Positions 10,615-20,059 of a DNA stretch of 64,000 nucleotides are shown piece after piece. The translations under genes were made by a program, and so were the position numbers. This DNA comes from Hydrogenophaga sp. NFH-34 (GTDB taxonomy: Bacteria; Pseudomonadota; Gammaproteobacteria; Burkholderiales; Burkholderiaceae_C). Below the pieces are notes generated by a model. The model worked only from the letters and a program-made list of their open reading frames with translations. It was not told the DNA's origin and made no database searches. The stretch lies in the NCBI RefSeq assembly GCF_021401345.1, contig NZ_JACBGE010000015.1:62001-126000 (forward strand). Reading direction: 5' to 3'. Position 1 is the first letter of the stretch, and every line of letters begins with the position of its first letter.

Positions 10615-11217
10615 GTGGACGCACCGGCTGACGCGCACCTGCGCGAAGAACCTGTGGCCCGACAGGAGCTGTTGCGGGGCCACTTTCTCCACGCCGTGCG
10701 CGACACGGTCCGCCTCCCTTCGGGGCGCGAAGCGACGCGGGAATACGTGCTGCACCCGGGCGCGGTGATGGTCATCGGCCTGCTCGACGATGGTCAGGTG
10801 GTGCTGGAGCGCCAATGGCGCCACCCGATGCGGCAGGCGATCATCGAATTCCCGGCCGGCAAGCTCGACGCGGGCGAAGGCAGCCTGGCGTGTGCCCGCC
10901 GTGAACTGCTCGAAGAGACGGGTTATACAGCCGCCGAATGGGCGTTCGCCGGCCGCTTGGCGCCCACCATCGCCTATTCCGACGAGGTCATCGATATCTG
11001 GTTCGCGCGGGGCCTGGTGCCCGGTGAACGGCAACTCGACGACGGTGAATTCCTGGACGTCTTCAGCGCCACGCCGGAAGCCTTGCTTCAGGCCTGCCGC
11101 GACGGCACCACGATCGACAGCAAGACCCTGGTCGGGGCACTGTGGCTTCAGAATGTGCTCTCGGGCGCGTGGTCACTCGATTGGTCGGGGGCAATGCCAG
11201 CGGCCGTCGCCCGATAA
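10615..11217 (+). CDS. Nudix hydrolase, ADP-ribose pyrophosphatase type
   Basis: A 200-residue protein predicted to hydrolyse a nucleoside diphosphate linked to another group, most likely ADP-ribose. The Nudix box is complete at residues 82-104: Gly82, Glu88, then RRELLEETGY with the metal-binding glutamates. The preceding IIEFPAG is typical of the ADP-ribose pyrophosphatase branch. The start is a GTG three bases after the DUF2818 stop. Exact substrate specificity cannot be read from the sequence. Confidence 0.88.
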   Translation: MDAPADAHLREEPVARQELLRGHFLHAVRDTVRLPSGREATREYVLHPGAVMVIGLLDDGQVVLERQWRHPMRQAIIEFPAGKLDAGEGSLACARRELLEETGYTAAEWAFAGRLAPTIAYSDEVIDIWFARGLVPGERQLDDGEFLDVFSATPEALLQACRDGTTIDSKTLVGALWLQNVLSGAWSLDWSGAMPAAVAR

Positions 11218-11224
11218 TCTCGCC

Positions 11225-11680
11225 ATGAAGGTTCTCAACCTCCAGTGCGAGCACCAGCACACTTTTGAAGGCTGGTTCGCTTCCGAAGACGACTTCCAGC
11301 AGCAACGGGATCGGGGTCTGCTTGCGTGTCCTGTCTGCGGTGCAGCCCATGTCTTGAAGATGCCTTCCGCGCCCCGCTTGAACCTGGGCACTCCCCGGGA
11401 AGAGGGTTCGCGCTTGCCCGCCGATGCGCCGAAGGCGCCACAGGCGCCGGCGCCCGAGCTTCAAGCCCGCCTTTTGAAGGCCATGCGCGAAATCGTGGCC
11501 CAGACCGAAGATGTCGGTGAGCGATTCGCCGATCAGGCCCGCGCCATGCACCAGGGCGACATCGCCCAGCGCAACATCCGCGGACGCGCCAGCCCCGAAG
11601 TGGCGATGGCCTTGATCGAGGAGGGTATCGACGTCGTGCCCCTGCCCGATCTGCCCGCCATCAAGGAAACCTTGCAGTGA
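11225..11680 (+). CDS. DUF1178 family protein
   Basis: A 151-residue cytoplasmic protein of unknown function. The N-terminus holds Cys8 with nearby histidines and the pair Cys35-x-x-Cys38 (CPVC), which probably bind zinc. The rest is helical and charged, with conserved-looking segments near DVGERFADQARAMHQGD and GRASPEVAMALIEEGIDVVPLP. The ATG at 11225 lies seven bases after the Nudix stop. The stop is followed by a GC hairpin (11684-11701) without a T tract. Confidence 0.85.
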   Translation: MKVLNLQCEHQHTFEGWFASEDDFQQQRDRGLLACPVCGAAHVLKMPSAPRLNLGTPREEGSRLPADAPKAPQAPAPELQARLLKAMREIVAQTEDVGERFADQARAMHQGDIAQRNIRGRASPEVAMALIEEGIDVVPLPDLPAIKETLQ

Positions 11681-11760
11681 CCAGAGCCGCCTGAGCGGCT
11701 CCCGGCAGGGTGGCCGAACCACCCGCCGGCAGTGAGCGTCATGCGCGAACCGCTTTCCTG

Positions 11761-13092
<1,332 letters not shown>

Positions 13093-13194
13093 GGGCGAAA
13101 AGCTCCGAAGGGGTTCGTCGCCCCTTGTGGAGCCGACGGATCGAGAGCTTACGCAGGCCTTTTCAGCCTGTCCAAGGCCGGCTTGGCTGGACGT

Positions 13195-13211
13195 TATGCG
13201 TCAAACGCATA
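13195..13211. promoter_or_regulatory. Perfect palindrome upstream of gdhA, candidate operator
   Basis: The sequence TATGCGT-CAA-ACGCATA is a perfect inverted repeat of seven bases around a three-base centre. It lies about 105 bases before the gdhA start in the short gap between gdhA and the upstream ABC exporter gene. Its size and symmetry fit a dimeric regulator site. No regulator can be named, and no clear -35/-10 pair overlaps it. Confidence 0.35.
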
Positions 13212-13256
13212 GTCGTGCGCTCGCCGTGGTGACCGGCGCCAACGCAGGCTGTCTGG

Positions 13257-15047
13257 TCAGCTGAACTGCAGGGCGGCCAGCCGTGCGTAAAGACCGCCAG
13301 CCGCGACCAGTTCGGCATGGGTCCCTTGCTCGACGATGCGGCCGTGGTCCAGCACCACAATGCGGTCGGCCTGCTGCACGGTGGCCAGGCGGTGGGCGAT
13401 CACCAGGGTGGTTCGGTCCTGCATGGCCGAATCGAGCGCGGCCTGCACGGCCCGCTCGCTTTGCGCGTCCAGCGCGCTGGTGGCCTCGTCGAGCAACAGC
13501 AGGGGCGGGTTCTTGAGCATGGCGCGCGCGATGGCGATACGCTGGCGCTGACCACCCGACAGACGCACCCCACGCTCGCCCAGGAAGCTGGCGTAGCCTT
13601 CCGGCAATTCGCGGATGAAGGCGTCGGCATGCGCGGCGCGGGCGGCGGCGACCACCTCGTCGTCGCTGGCATCGGCACGACCGTAGCGGATGTTCTCCAT
13701 CGCCGTGGTGGAGAAGATCACCGCATCCTGCGGCACCACACCGATGCGCGCGCGCAGTGCCTGCAGATCCATCTGGTCGATGGGCACGCCGTCCAGCACG
13801 ATGCGGCCCGCCTGCGGATCGTAGAACCGCAGCAGCAGGCCCAGCACCGTGGTCTTGCCGGCGCCGCTGGGCCCGACGAGTGCCACCGTGCTGCCCGGCG
13901 TCACGGCCAGCGAGAACCCGCTGAGCGCCGCCTGCGCCGGGCGCGAGGGGTAGTGGAAATCCACGCTGTCAAAGACCAGTTGTGAGCCGCCCACGGGCAG
14001 GGGCGCCTCTCGCGGCTGGGGGGGCGACTGCACGGGCGAGCGCAGGGCCAGCAATTCCATCAGCCGTTCGCTGGCGCCTGCCGCGCGCAGCAGGTCGCCG
14101 TAGACCTCGCCCAGCACCGCCACGGCGCCGGCAAAGATGATCACGTACAGCACCGCCTGTCCCAGTTGGCCGGCGCTCAGTTGCCCGGCCAGCACCGCCT
14201 GCGTGCCCTGGTAGAGCCCCCAGAGAATGAGGGCCGCGTTGGCGATGATGATGAATGCTACCAGGAAGGCCCGTGCGCGGCTGCGGCGCACGGCGGTGGC
14301 AAAGGCGTTTTCCGTCGACGCGGCAAAACGCCGGGTTTCGTGTGCTTCGCCGGTGAAGCTCTGCACCACGGGCACCGCGCCCAGCACCTCGGCTGCGATG
14401 GCGCTGGAATCGGCGACGCGGTCCTGGCTGGCGCGCGACAGCCGGCGCACCCGCCGCCCGATGGCAATCGCCGGCAGCACCACCAGCAGCACGACGGCCA
14501 GCACGGGCACCATCACATAGGGGTGGCTGATCACCAGCATCAGCAGGGCGCCGATGCCGGTGACCGCGTTGCGCAGCCCCATGGAAAGCGAGGAGCCCAC
14601 CACGGTCTGCACCAGCGTGGTGTCGGTGCTCAGCCGCGAGACCACCTCGCCGGTTTGCGTGGTTTCGAAAAACTGCGGGCTTTGCCGGAGCACGTGGGCG
14701 TAGACCGCGTTGCGCAGATCGGCCGTGATGCGCTCGCCCAGCCAACTGACCATGTAAAAGCGCGAGGCCGACGCCACGCCCATCAGCACCGCCACGCCAA
14801 AGAGCTGCAGGAAGTGTCCTCGCAGCGCCAGCGCCTGCGCGCCCCGGTCGGTCGCCTGGCCGGACGTCAGCCCGCCATCGACCAGTTGCCGCAGCGCAAG
14901 CGGAAACAGCAGCGTCGCGGCCGCGGCCATCAGCAGGAACAGCAGCGCCAGCGTCACCTGCCAGCGGTAGGGGCGGATGAAGGGCAGCAGGCCGCGCAGT
15001 GGTGCGGCACTGGCCGCGCGGGCGCGATCCGGGTTGGGGGTGCTCAT
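13257..15047 (-). CDS. ABC exporter, fused membrane and ATPase domains (MsbA-like)
   Basis: A 596-residue half-transporter that probably works as a homodimer in the inner membrane to export a lipid, peptide or drug. Six membrane spans occupy roughly residues 30-310. In the ATPase domain, Walker A GPSGAGKTT is near residue 390, the signature LSGGQRQRIAIARA near 495 and Walker B LLLLDEATSALD near 515. The ATG at 15047 gives a typical N-terminus; the open frame upstream is a shadow over tolA. The gene lies downstream of tolA in the same direction. The substrate is unknown. Confidence 0.9.
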   Translation of the reverse strand: MSTPNPDRARAASAAPLRGLLPFIRPYRWQVTLALLFLLMAAAATLLFPLALRQLVDGGLTSGQATDRGAQALALRGHFLQLFGVAVLMGVASASRFYMVSWLGERITADLRNAVYAHVLRQSPQFFETTQTGEVVSRLSTDTTLVQTVVGSSLSMGLRNAVTGIGALLMLVISHPYVMVPVLAVVLLVVLPAIAIGRRVRRLSRASQDRVADSSAIAAEVLGAVPVVQSFTGEAHETRRFAASTENAFATAVRRSRARAFLVAFIIIANAALILWGLYQGTQAVLAGQLSAGQLGQAVLYVIIFAGAVAVLGEVYGDLLRAAGASERLMELLALRSPVQSPPQPREAPLPVGGSQLVFDSVDFHYPSRPAQAALSGFSLAVTPGSTVALVGPSGAGKTTVLGLLLRFYDPQAGRIVLDGVPIDQMDLQALRARIGVVPQDAVIFSTTAMENIRYGRADASDDEVVAAARAAHADAFIRELPEGYASFLGERGVRLSGGQRQRIAIARAMLKNPPLLLLDEATSALDAQSERAVQAALDSAMQDRTTLVIAHRLATVQQADRIVVLDHGRIVEQGTHAELVAAGGLYARLAALQFS

Positions 15048-15088
15048 CGGGGGGATTGTGGCCGGATGGGCCCGCAGGGGCGGGCCGC

Positions 15089-16000
15089 TCAGTCCCGCGG
15101 GCGCATCACGATGGTGATGACGGCAGGCACGCTGCCATCGACGTCGCGCGGGAGCATGCCGGTGCGGTCGATGGCGCGCAGGGCGGCCTGGTCCCATTCG
15201 GGATCGCCGCTGGAGCGCACCACGCGGCGGGCGGTGATGGTGCCGTCGGACGCGGCGCGCACTTCCACTTCGGCACGCAAGGAGGCCGGGAATTCCTGCT
15301 GGTAGATGATGTTGGGCCGGATGCGGGCCACCACGCGCCCGGCGTAACCCGATGAGGGGCCGCTGCTGCGCTGGGCGGTGCCGGTGGCTGTGGCGCCCCC
15401 CGTGGCGCCGGCCTGACCCATGATGCGGCGCAACTGCTCTTCGCGTGCGGCCTGGGCGGCCTTGTCGGCGCGGCGCTGCTCGTCGGCCTCGCGCTTTTGC
15501 TCGGCGAGTTTCTTTTGTTCGGCTTCTTTCTTCTTTTTGTCTTCGGCCAGCTTTTTCTCGCGCGCCGCCTTTTCTGCCTTTTCGCGCTTGTCGGCCTCTG
15601 CCTTGGCGCGCTGCTTTTCCTGCGCCAGGGCTTCGCGCCGCTGGCGCTCTTCTTCCTGCTTCTTTTTCGCCTGGGCGGTGGCGATCTCGGCGTCCTTGAC
15701 CTTCGGCGGTGCCGGGGGGGCAGGTTGGGGCACCGGCTTGGGTTCCGGTTTCGGTGCGGGCGGGGTTTCGGGTTCCGGCGGGGGTGGTGGTTGCACGGGA
15801 GCCGGGGCGGCCTGGCGCGCCGTGGGGGACCAGATCTCGGTTTCGAAGGCCACCAGGACCGGATCGTCCCGCCATTGGATGCCCCAGGTCAGGGCCGCAA
15901 TGAGCAGGCCGTGCACCACCAGCGCCAGGCCGACCGGCCCGGTCCAGCGACCGGCCTGTGGGGGCTTGAATTCCAGGCTTTCGGCGGTGGCCTTCATCAC
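15089..16000 (-). CDS. tolA: Cell envelope integrity protein TolA
   Basis: Periplasm-spanning protein (303 residues) of the Tol-Pal system, which couples inner-membrane proton flow to outer-membrane constriction. A single membrane anchor lies near residues 20-42. A Pro-rich linker follows at about 65-98, then a long Lys/Ala/Glu/Arg-rich helical domain to about 195. The C-terminal TonB/TolA-like domain comes after about residue 220 (YAGRVVARIRPN...). It is the last gene of the tolQ-tolR-tolA group. tolB and pal are not in the window directly after it. Confidence 0.93.
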   Translation of the reverse strand: MMKATAESLEFKPPQAGRWTGPVGLALVVHGLLIAALTWGIQWRDDPVLVAFETEIWSPTARQAAPAPVQPPPPPEPETPPAPKPEPKPVPQPAPPAPPKVKDAEIATAQAKKKQEEERQRREALAQEKQRAKAEADKREKAEKAAREKKLAEDKKKKEAEQKKLAEQKREADEQRRADKAAQAAREEQLRRIMGQAGATGGATATGTAQRSSGPSSGYAGRVVARIRPNIIYQQEFPASLRAEVEVRAASDGTITARRVVRSSGDPEWDQAALRAIDRTGMLPRDVDGSVPAVITIVMRPRD

Positions 16001-16016
16001 AGGGCTTCCAGCGGCG

Positions 16017-16463
<447 letters not shown>

Positions 16464-16479
16464 GGGCGTCGGCTCCGCG

Positions 16480-17184
16480 TCAGTGCCCCGAAGCCGAAGC
16501 CGAGGCCGGCTGGTGACCCAGGTTGCGCTGCAGGATGTTGGAGAACTCTTCCATGAAGGTCTCCAGCCGGATGGCGACGCGGTCGACGTCGTGCGTGAAA
16601 CGGTTGTAGGCGACCACGGCCGGGATGGCGGCAAACAGGCCGATGGCGGTGGCCACCAGGGCTTCGGCGATACCGGGCGCCACCGTGGCCAGGGTCACCT
16701 GGGCCAGCGCCGCGAGGCCGGTGAAGGCATGCATGATCCCCCAGACCGTGCCGAACAAGCCCACATAGGGTGCGACCGAACCGACGGTACCGAGGAAGGA
16801 CAGGTTGGACTCCAGCGTGTCCAGCTCGCGCTGCAGGCTGGCGCGCATGGCACGGCGGGCGCCGTCGAGCAGCGTGCCGCTGTCGTTGATGCGGCGCTCT
16901 CGCAGCTTGTTGAATTCGCGCATGCCGCTGGCGAAGATGCGCTCCATCGGGCCGCCGTGGCGGGCGCTCTGGGCGGCGGCGACATACAGGTCGTTGAGGT
17001 TGGTGCCGGACCAGAACTCGCGCTCGAAGTCGTCGTCGTGCGCCTTGACGCGCTTGATCGCGAAGACCTTGCGGAAGATGGCGGCCCAGCTGATGACGGA
17101 CATCAGCACCAGCAGGACGACCACGGCCTGGACCACCCAGCTGGCGTGGAGCAGCAACTGGACGATGGAGAGATCTTGCGGCAT
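16480..17184 (-). CDS. tolQ: Tol-Pal system protein TolQ (ExbB family)
   Basis: Inner-membrane subunit (234 residues) that forms the proton channel of the Tol motor with TolR. Three membrane segments are visible, one near residues 15-35 and two in the C-terminal half (about 135-165 and 175-200). The typical GLFGTVWGIMHAF and VAPGIAEALVATAIGLFAAIPAV motifs are present. The ATG at 17184 gives the family N-terminus MPQDLSIVQLLLHASWVVQ. ybgC lies directly upstream, the usual tol operon order. Confidence 0.95.
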   Translation of the reverse strand: MPQDLSIVQLLLHASWVVQAVVVLLVLMSVISWAAIFRKVFAIKRVKAHDDDFEREFWSGTNLNDLYVAAAQSARHGGPMERIFASGMREFNKLRERRINDSGTLLDGARRAMRASLQRELDTLESNLSFLGTVGSVAPYVGLFGTVWGIMHAFTGLAALAQVTLATVAPGIAEALVATAIGLFAAIPAVVAYNRFTHDVDRVAIRLETFMEEFSNILQRNLGHQPASASASGH

Positions 17185-17218
17185 GGTTTCTAGAGCGGAG
17201 GTGGCGGGAAAAAGTTCG

Positions 17219-17833
17219 TCAGTCGGGCGCGGCTTGCAGGCGCTGCAGCACGCTGGCGGGAATGCGCGCGGGCCGCAAGGTCTGGGCATCGACCCAGCCA
17301 GCGCGGACTTCGCCTTCGCACAGCAAAACGGGCGGCTCGCCCTCCTGCTGCGGTTTCAGGAGCGCGCTCTGCACAATGGTAAGGGAGGCTTTGCCCACCT
17401 CAGTGGCCTGCGCGGTAACCAGAAGCAAATCGTCCAGGCGGGCGCTGCGCAGGTAGCGCAACCGGCAGTCGCTGACGACGAACATGCCACCGGCTTCGTC
17501 GCGCAGTGCGCGTTGGTGCACGCCACGCTCGCGCAGCCACTCGGTGCGGGCGCGTTCGAAAAACTTGAGGTAGTTGGCATAGAAGACGATGCCGCCAGCG
17601 TCGGTGTCTTCCCAGTAGACGCGCACGGGCCAGGAGAAAGTGGACCCCCACGCTCCACCGCTGCGCGGGTCGCTGCCCCCCGAGGGGGCTGATCCGGCTT
17701 GGGAACGGCCCGGCGCCGGATCGGTGGACCCCCACGCTCCACCGCTGCGCGGGTCGCTGCTCCCCGAGGGGGCTGATCCCGCTTGGGAACGGCCCGGCGC
17801 CGGATCGGTGGCCCCCACGCTGTGCGCGCTCAC
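17219..17833 (-). CDS. ybgC: Tol-Pal-associated acyl-CoA thioesterase with repeat-derived N-terminal extension
   Basis: Hotdog-fold thioesterase linked to the Tol-Pal operon. The conserved part starts at WPVRVYWEDTDAGG, which contains the catalytic aspartate, and continues with FYANYLKFFERARTEWLRE. Family members are about 135-145 residues. Here the frame is open upstream through two in-frame 84-bp repeats. The only start with a good ribosome site is GTG at 17833, which overlaps the aminotransferase stop (GTGA) and has GGAGG seven bases before it; this gives 204 residues. The other candidate is GTG at 17626 inside the conserved motif, without a ribosome site, giving 135 residues. I prefer the long form, with moderate confidence in the start and high confidence in the family. 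Confidence 0.8.
   Translation of the reverse strand: MSAHSVGATDPAPGRSQAGSAPSGSSDPRSGGAWGSTDPAPGRSQAGSAPSGGSDPRSGGAWGSTFSWPVRVYWEDTDAGGIVFYANYLKFFERARTEWLRERGVHQRALRDEAGGMFVVSDCRLRYLRSARLDDLLLVTAQATEVGKASLTIVQSALLKPQQEGEPPVLLCEGEVRAGWVDAQTLRPARIPASVLQRLQAAPD
17641..17821. repeat. Tandem 84-bp GC-rich repeat, two full copies plus a partial third
   Basis: Copy one is 17641-17724 and copy two 17725-17808; they differ at only two positions. A short third start follows at 17809. Each unit contains the hairpin-forming GCCCCCCGAGGGGGC (or its one-base variant) and a CGGCCCGGCGCCGG palindrome. The unit length is a multiple of three. Read on the minus strand it encodes a 28-residue repeat rich in Gly, Ser, Pro and Ala, in frame with ybgC. 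It belongs to the same family as the repeat at 62975-63149. Confidence 0.9.
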
Positions 17834-19050
17834 AGCGCGGCCTCCAGCCGGGCAATGGCTTCCTGCAGCTGCGGCAGGGCATTGGCGGTGGAAAAGCGCA
17901 GCCAATGCTGTGGGTCGGCGACGCCGAAATCGCGCCCCGGTGTGGTGGCCAACTGGGTGCGCTTCATGAGCTCGAAGGCCAGGGGCCAACTGCCGCCAGG
18001 CGTGTTGCCCGTGGGGTCGGTGCTGATGCCCCAGCGCTGGCACAGGTTCCGGACGTCGGCCCAGGCGTAGAAGGCGCCGTCGGGCATGACGGGCACGGTC
18101 AGGCCCAGGCGGTTGAGTTCGGGAATGAACCAGTCGCGCCGCGCCTTGAATTCGGCACGGCGGCGCTCGTATTCGGCCAGGCTCTCGGCCTCGAAGCAGG
18201 CCAGCGCCGCGTGCTGGGCGATGGTGCTGGCGCAGATGAACAGGTTCTGCGCCAACCTCTCTACCGGCGCCACCAGCGCAGGGGGCAGCACCAGCCAGCC
18301 CAGGCGCCAACCCGTCATGTTGAAGTATTTGCTGAAGCTGTTGACGCTGATGATTTGTTCGCCCAACCCGTCGGGCAGGCCCAGGGCGCTGTGGCCGTAG
18401 GCGTCCTCGTAGCTCAGGCCCAGGTAGATCTCGTCCACCAGGGTGATCCCGCCGCGCTCGCGCACGAAGCTGGCCGTGCGCTCCAGTTCGTCGCGGGCGA
18501 TGCTGGTGCCGGTGGGGTTGGAGGGGGAGGCCAGCAGCACGCCGCGCGTGGATGGGCCCCACGCGGTTTCGACCTGGGCGGCGCTGAGCTGGAAGCGGCT
18601 GTCGGCCCCGGTCGGAATCAGCACAGGTCGCCCTTCGGCCGCCTGCACGAACTGCCGGTTGCAGGGGTAGCAGGGGTCGGGCATCAGGATGTCGTCACCC
18701 GCCTCAATCAGCGCGAGGCAGGCCAGTTGCAGCGCGGCCGAAGCACCGGCCGTGACGACGATGCGGCCCGGATCAACCTGCAGGCCGAAGCGGCTGGCGT
18801 ACCAGCCGCTGATGGCTTCGCGCAGCGCGGGCAGGCCGGTGGCGGGCGTGTACTGGCTGCGGCCATCGCGGATGGCGCGCTCGGCGGCGATCTGCACCAG
18901 CGGTGGTGCGGTGAAGTCCGGCTCGCCGATGTTCAGGTAGATCATGGGGCGGTCGCCGGCCTGGGCCCGGGCTGCCATCTCGCTGGCGGTCTTGGCCAGC
19001 TCCATGACGTAAAAGGGCGCCACCCGTTGGGCGCGTTGGGCGATCCGCAT
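17830..19050 (-). CDS. Pyridoxal-phosphate-dependent aminotransferase, class I/II
   Basis: A 406-residue fold-type I aminotransferase. The cofactor lysine is Lys241 in NSFSKYFNMTGWRLGW, and Asn179 in SPSNPTG contacts the cofactor ring. The N-terminal APFYVMELAKTA and IGEPDF match the aspartate/alanine/tyrosine-type subgroup. The amino acid substrate cannot be determined from sequence. The ATG at 19050 lies 17 bases after the nusB stop, and its own stop overlaps the proposed ybgC start, so it is part of a nusB-aminotransferase-ybgC-tol run. Confidence 0.88.
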   Translation of the reverse strand: MRIAQRAQRVAPFYVMELAKTASEMAARAQAGDRPMIYLNIGEPDFTAPPLVQIAAERAIRDGRSQYTPATGLPALREAISGWYASRFGLQVDPGRIVVTAGASAALQLACLALIEAGDDILMPDPCYPCNRQFVQAAEGRPVLIPTGADSRFQLSAAQVETAWGPSTRGVLLASPSNPTGTSIARDELERTASFVRERGGITLVDEIYLGLSYEDAYGHSALGLPDGLGEQIISVNSFSKYFNMTGWRLGWLVLPPALVAPVERLAQNLFICASTIAQHAALACFEAESLAEYERRRAEFKARRDWFIPELNRLGLTVPVMPDGAFYAWADVRNLCQRWGISTDPTGNTPGGSWPLAFELMKRTQLATTPGRDFGVADPQHWLRFSTANALPQLQEAIARLEAAL

Positions 19051-19067
19051 GCTGCGTGCGCCGACGG

Positions 19068-19577
19068 TCAGGCCGCTTCCGGGCTGCCGTCGGCCGGCTT
19101 GCGGGGACTGCGCGGGCGGGGGGCCGCAGCCGTTTCCACCGGGCGCAGCTTTTCGGCCAGCGGGTGCAGCACGCCGTTGACGTATTTGTGGCCGTCGGTG
19201 CCACCGAAGCTCTTGGCCAGTTCGATGCATTCGTTGAGCACCACGCGCCAGGGCACGTCGGCGCAGTGGCGGAATTCGTACACACCGATCCACATCACGC
19301 CGCGTTCGATGGGCGAGATTTCGGCCAGCTTGCGGTCCAGCAGCGGTTCGATCAGGGCGTCGGCCTCTGCAGCTTCGGCAATGCAGCCGTGCAGCAGCGC
19401 GTCGTAGTGCACGCTGTCGGCCTTGTGAAAGCCCGAGAGGTCGCGCGTGAAGACGTCGATGTCGGTGGCCTCGTTGCGGCCGACAATGTGCTGGTACAGC
19501 GCCTGCAGCGCGAATTCGCGTGCGCGCGTCCGTGCCGATTTGTCCGAGGCCTTGCGGGGCTTGGTGTCGGTGTTCAT
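19068..19577 (-). CDS. nusB: Transcription antitermination factor NusB
   Basis: RNA-binding protein (169 residues) that with NusE (S10) binds boxA and supports antitermination of rRNA operons. The helical core begins with [15 protein letters not shown] and includes [15 protein letters not shown] and [26 protein letters not shown], all typical of the family. The C-terminal 25 residues are Pro/Arg-rich and probably disordered. The start overlaps the ribH stop by one base (TGATG); ribH-nusB is a common bacterial order. Confidence 0.96.
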   Translation of the reverse strand: MNTDTKPRKASDKSARTRAREFALQALYQHIVGRNEATDIDVFTRDLSGFHKADSVHYDALLHGCIAEAAEADALIEPLLDRKLAEISPIERGVMWIGVYEFRHCADVPWRVVLNECIELAKSFGGTDGHKYVNGVLHPLAEKLRPVETAAAPRPRSPRKPADGSPEAA

Positions 19578-20041
19578 CAGGCCAGTTGCTCCAGCAGATG
19601 CGCCATTTCAATGGCCACGCGCGCGGCGTCGCGGCCTTTTTCTTCCTGGCGGGCCACGGCTTGGGACACGTTTTCGGTGGTCAGGATGGCGTTGGCGATC
19701 GGGGTGTGGGTGTCGAGCGAGACGCGCGTGACGCCGGCACCCGACTCGTTGGACACCAGCTCGAAGTGGTAGGTCTCGCCACGGATGATGCAACCCAGCG
19801 CGATCAGGGCGTCGTATTCGTCCTGCTCGGCCATGGCCTGCAGCACCACGGGCACTTCCAGGGCGCCGGGCACGGTCACGCGCTTGATGTTCTTTTCCTG
19901 CACCCCCAGTGCCAGCAGCTCGGCGTGGCAGGCTTCGTACAGAGCGTTGGTGATGCCTTCGTTGAAGCGGGCCTGGACGATGCCGATGGAAAGCTTGCGG
20001 CCATCGAGCGGGCCGGAGGTGCCTTTGTCTGCGCCAAACAT
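19577..20041 (-). CDS. ribH: 6,7-dimethyl-8-ribityllumazine synthase
   Basis: Condenses 5-amino-6-ribitylamino-uracil with 3,4-dihydroxy-2-butanone 4-phosphate, the penultimate step of riboflavin synthesis (154 residues). Family features are the N-terminal [14 protein letters not shown], the [12 protein letters not shown] segment and [17 protein letters not shown], which contains the catalytic histidine. It lies between the ribB-type gene and nusB in a minus-strand riboflavin cluster. Confidence 0.97.
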   Translation of the reverse strand: MFGADKGTSGPLDGRKLSIGIVQARFNEGITNALYEACHAELLALGVQEKNIKRVTVPGALEVPVVLQAMAEQDEYDALIALGCIIRGETYHFELVSNESGAGVTRVSLDTHTPIANAILTTENVSQAVARQEEKGRDAARVAIEMAHLLEQLA

Positions 20042-20059
20042 GGTGGAATCCGTTGAGAG

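Noticed and set aside
11684-11701. GC hairpin after the DUF1178 gene considered as terminator
   Set aside because: The seven-base stem GAGCCGC/GCGGCTC is real, but no T tract follows on either strand, so intrinsic termination is not supported.
15069-15086. GC hairpin between tolA and the ABC exporter gene considered as terminator
   Set aside because: The stem GGCCCGC/GCGGGCC lacks a T tract in either direction.
15420-15720. Repetitive-looking stretch inside tolA, considered as a CRISPR or tandem repeat
   Set aside because: It is the Lys/Ala/Glu-rich helical domain of TolA coded by similar codons; no constant repeat length or spacers.
15048-15875. Upstream extension of the ABC exporter frame over tolA
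   Set aside because: The extra 276 codons are an off-frame reading of the tolA repeat region (Arg/Pro/Gly-rich). The real start is the ATG at 15047.
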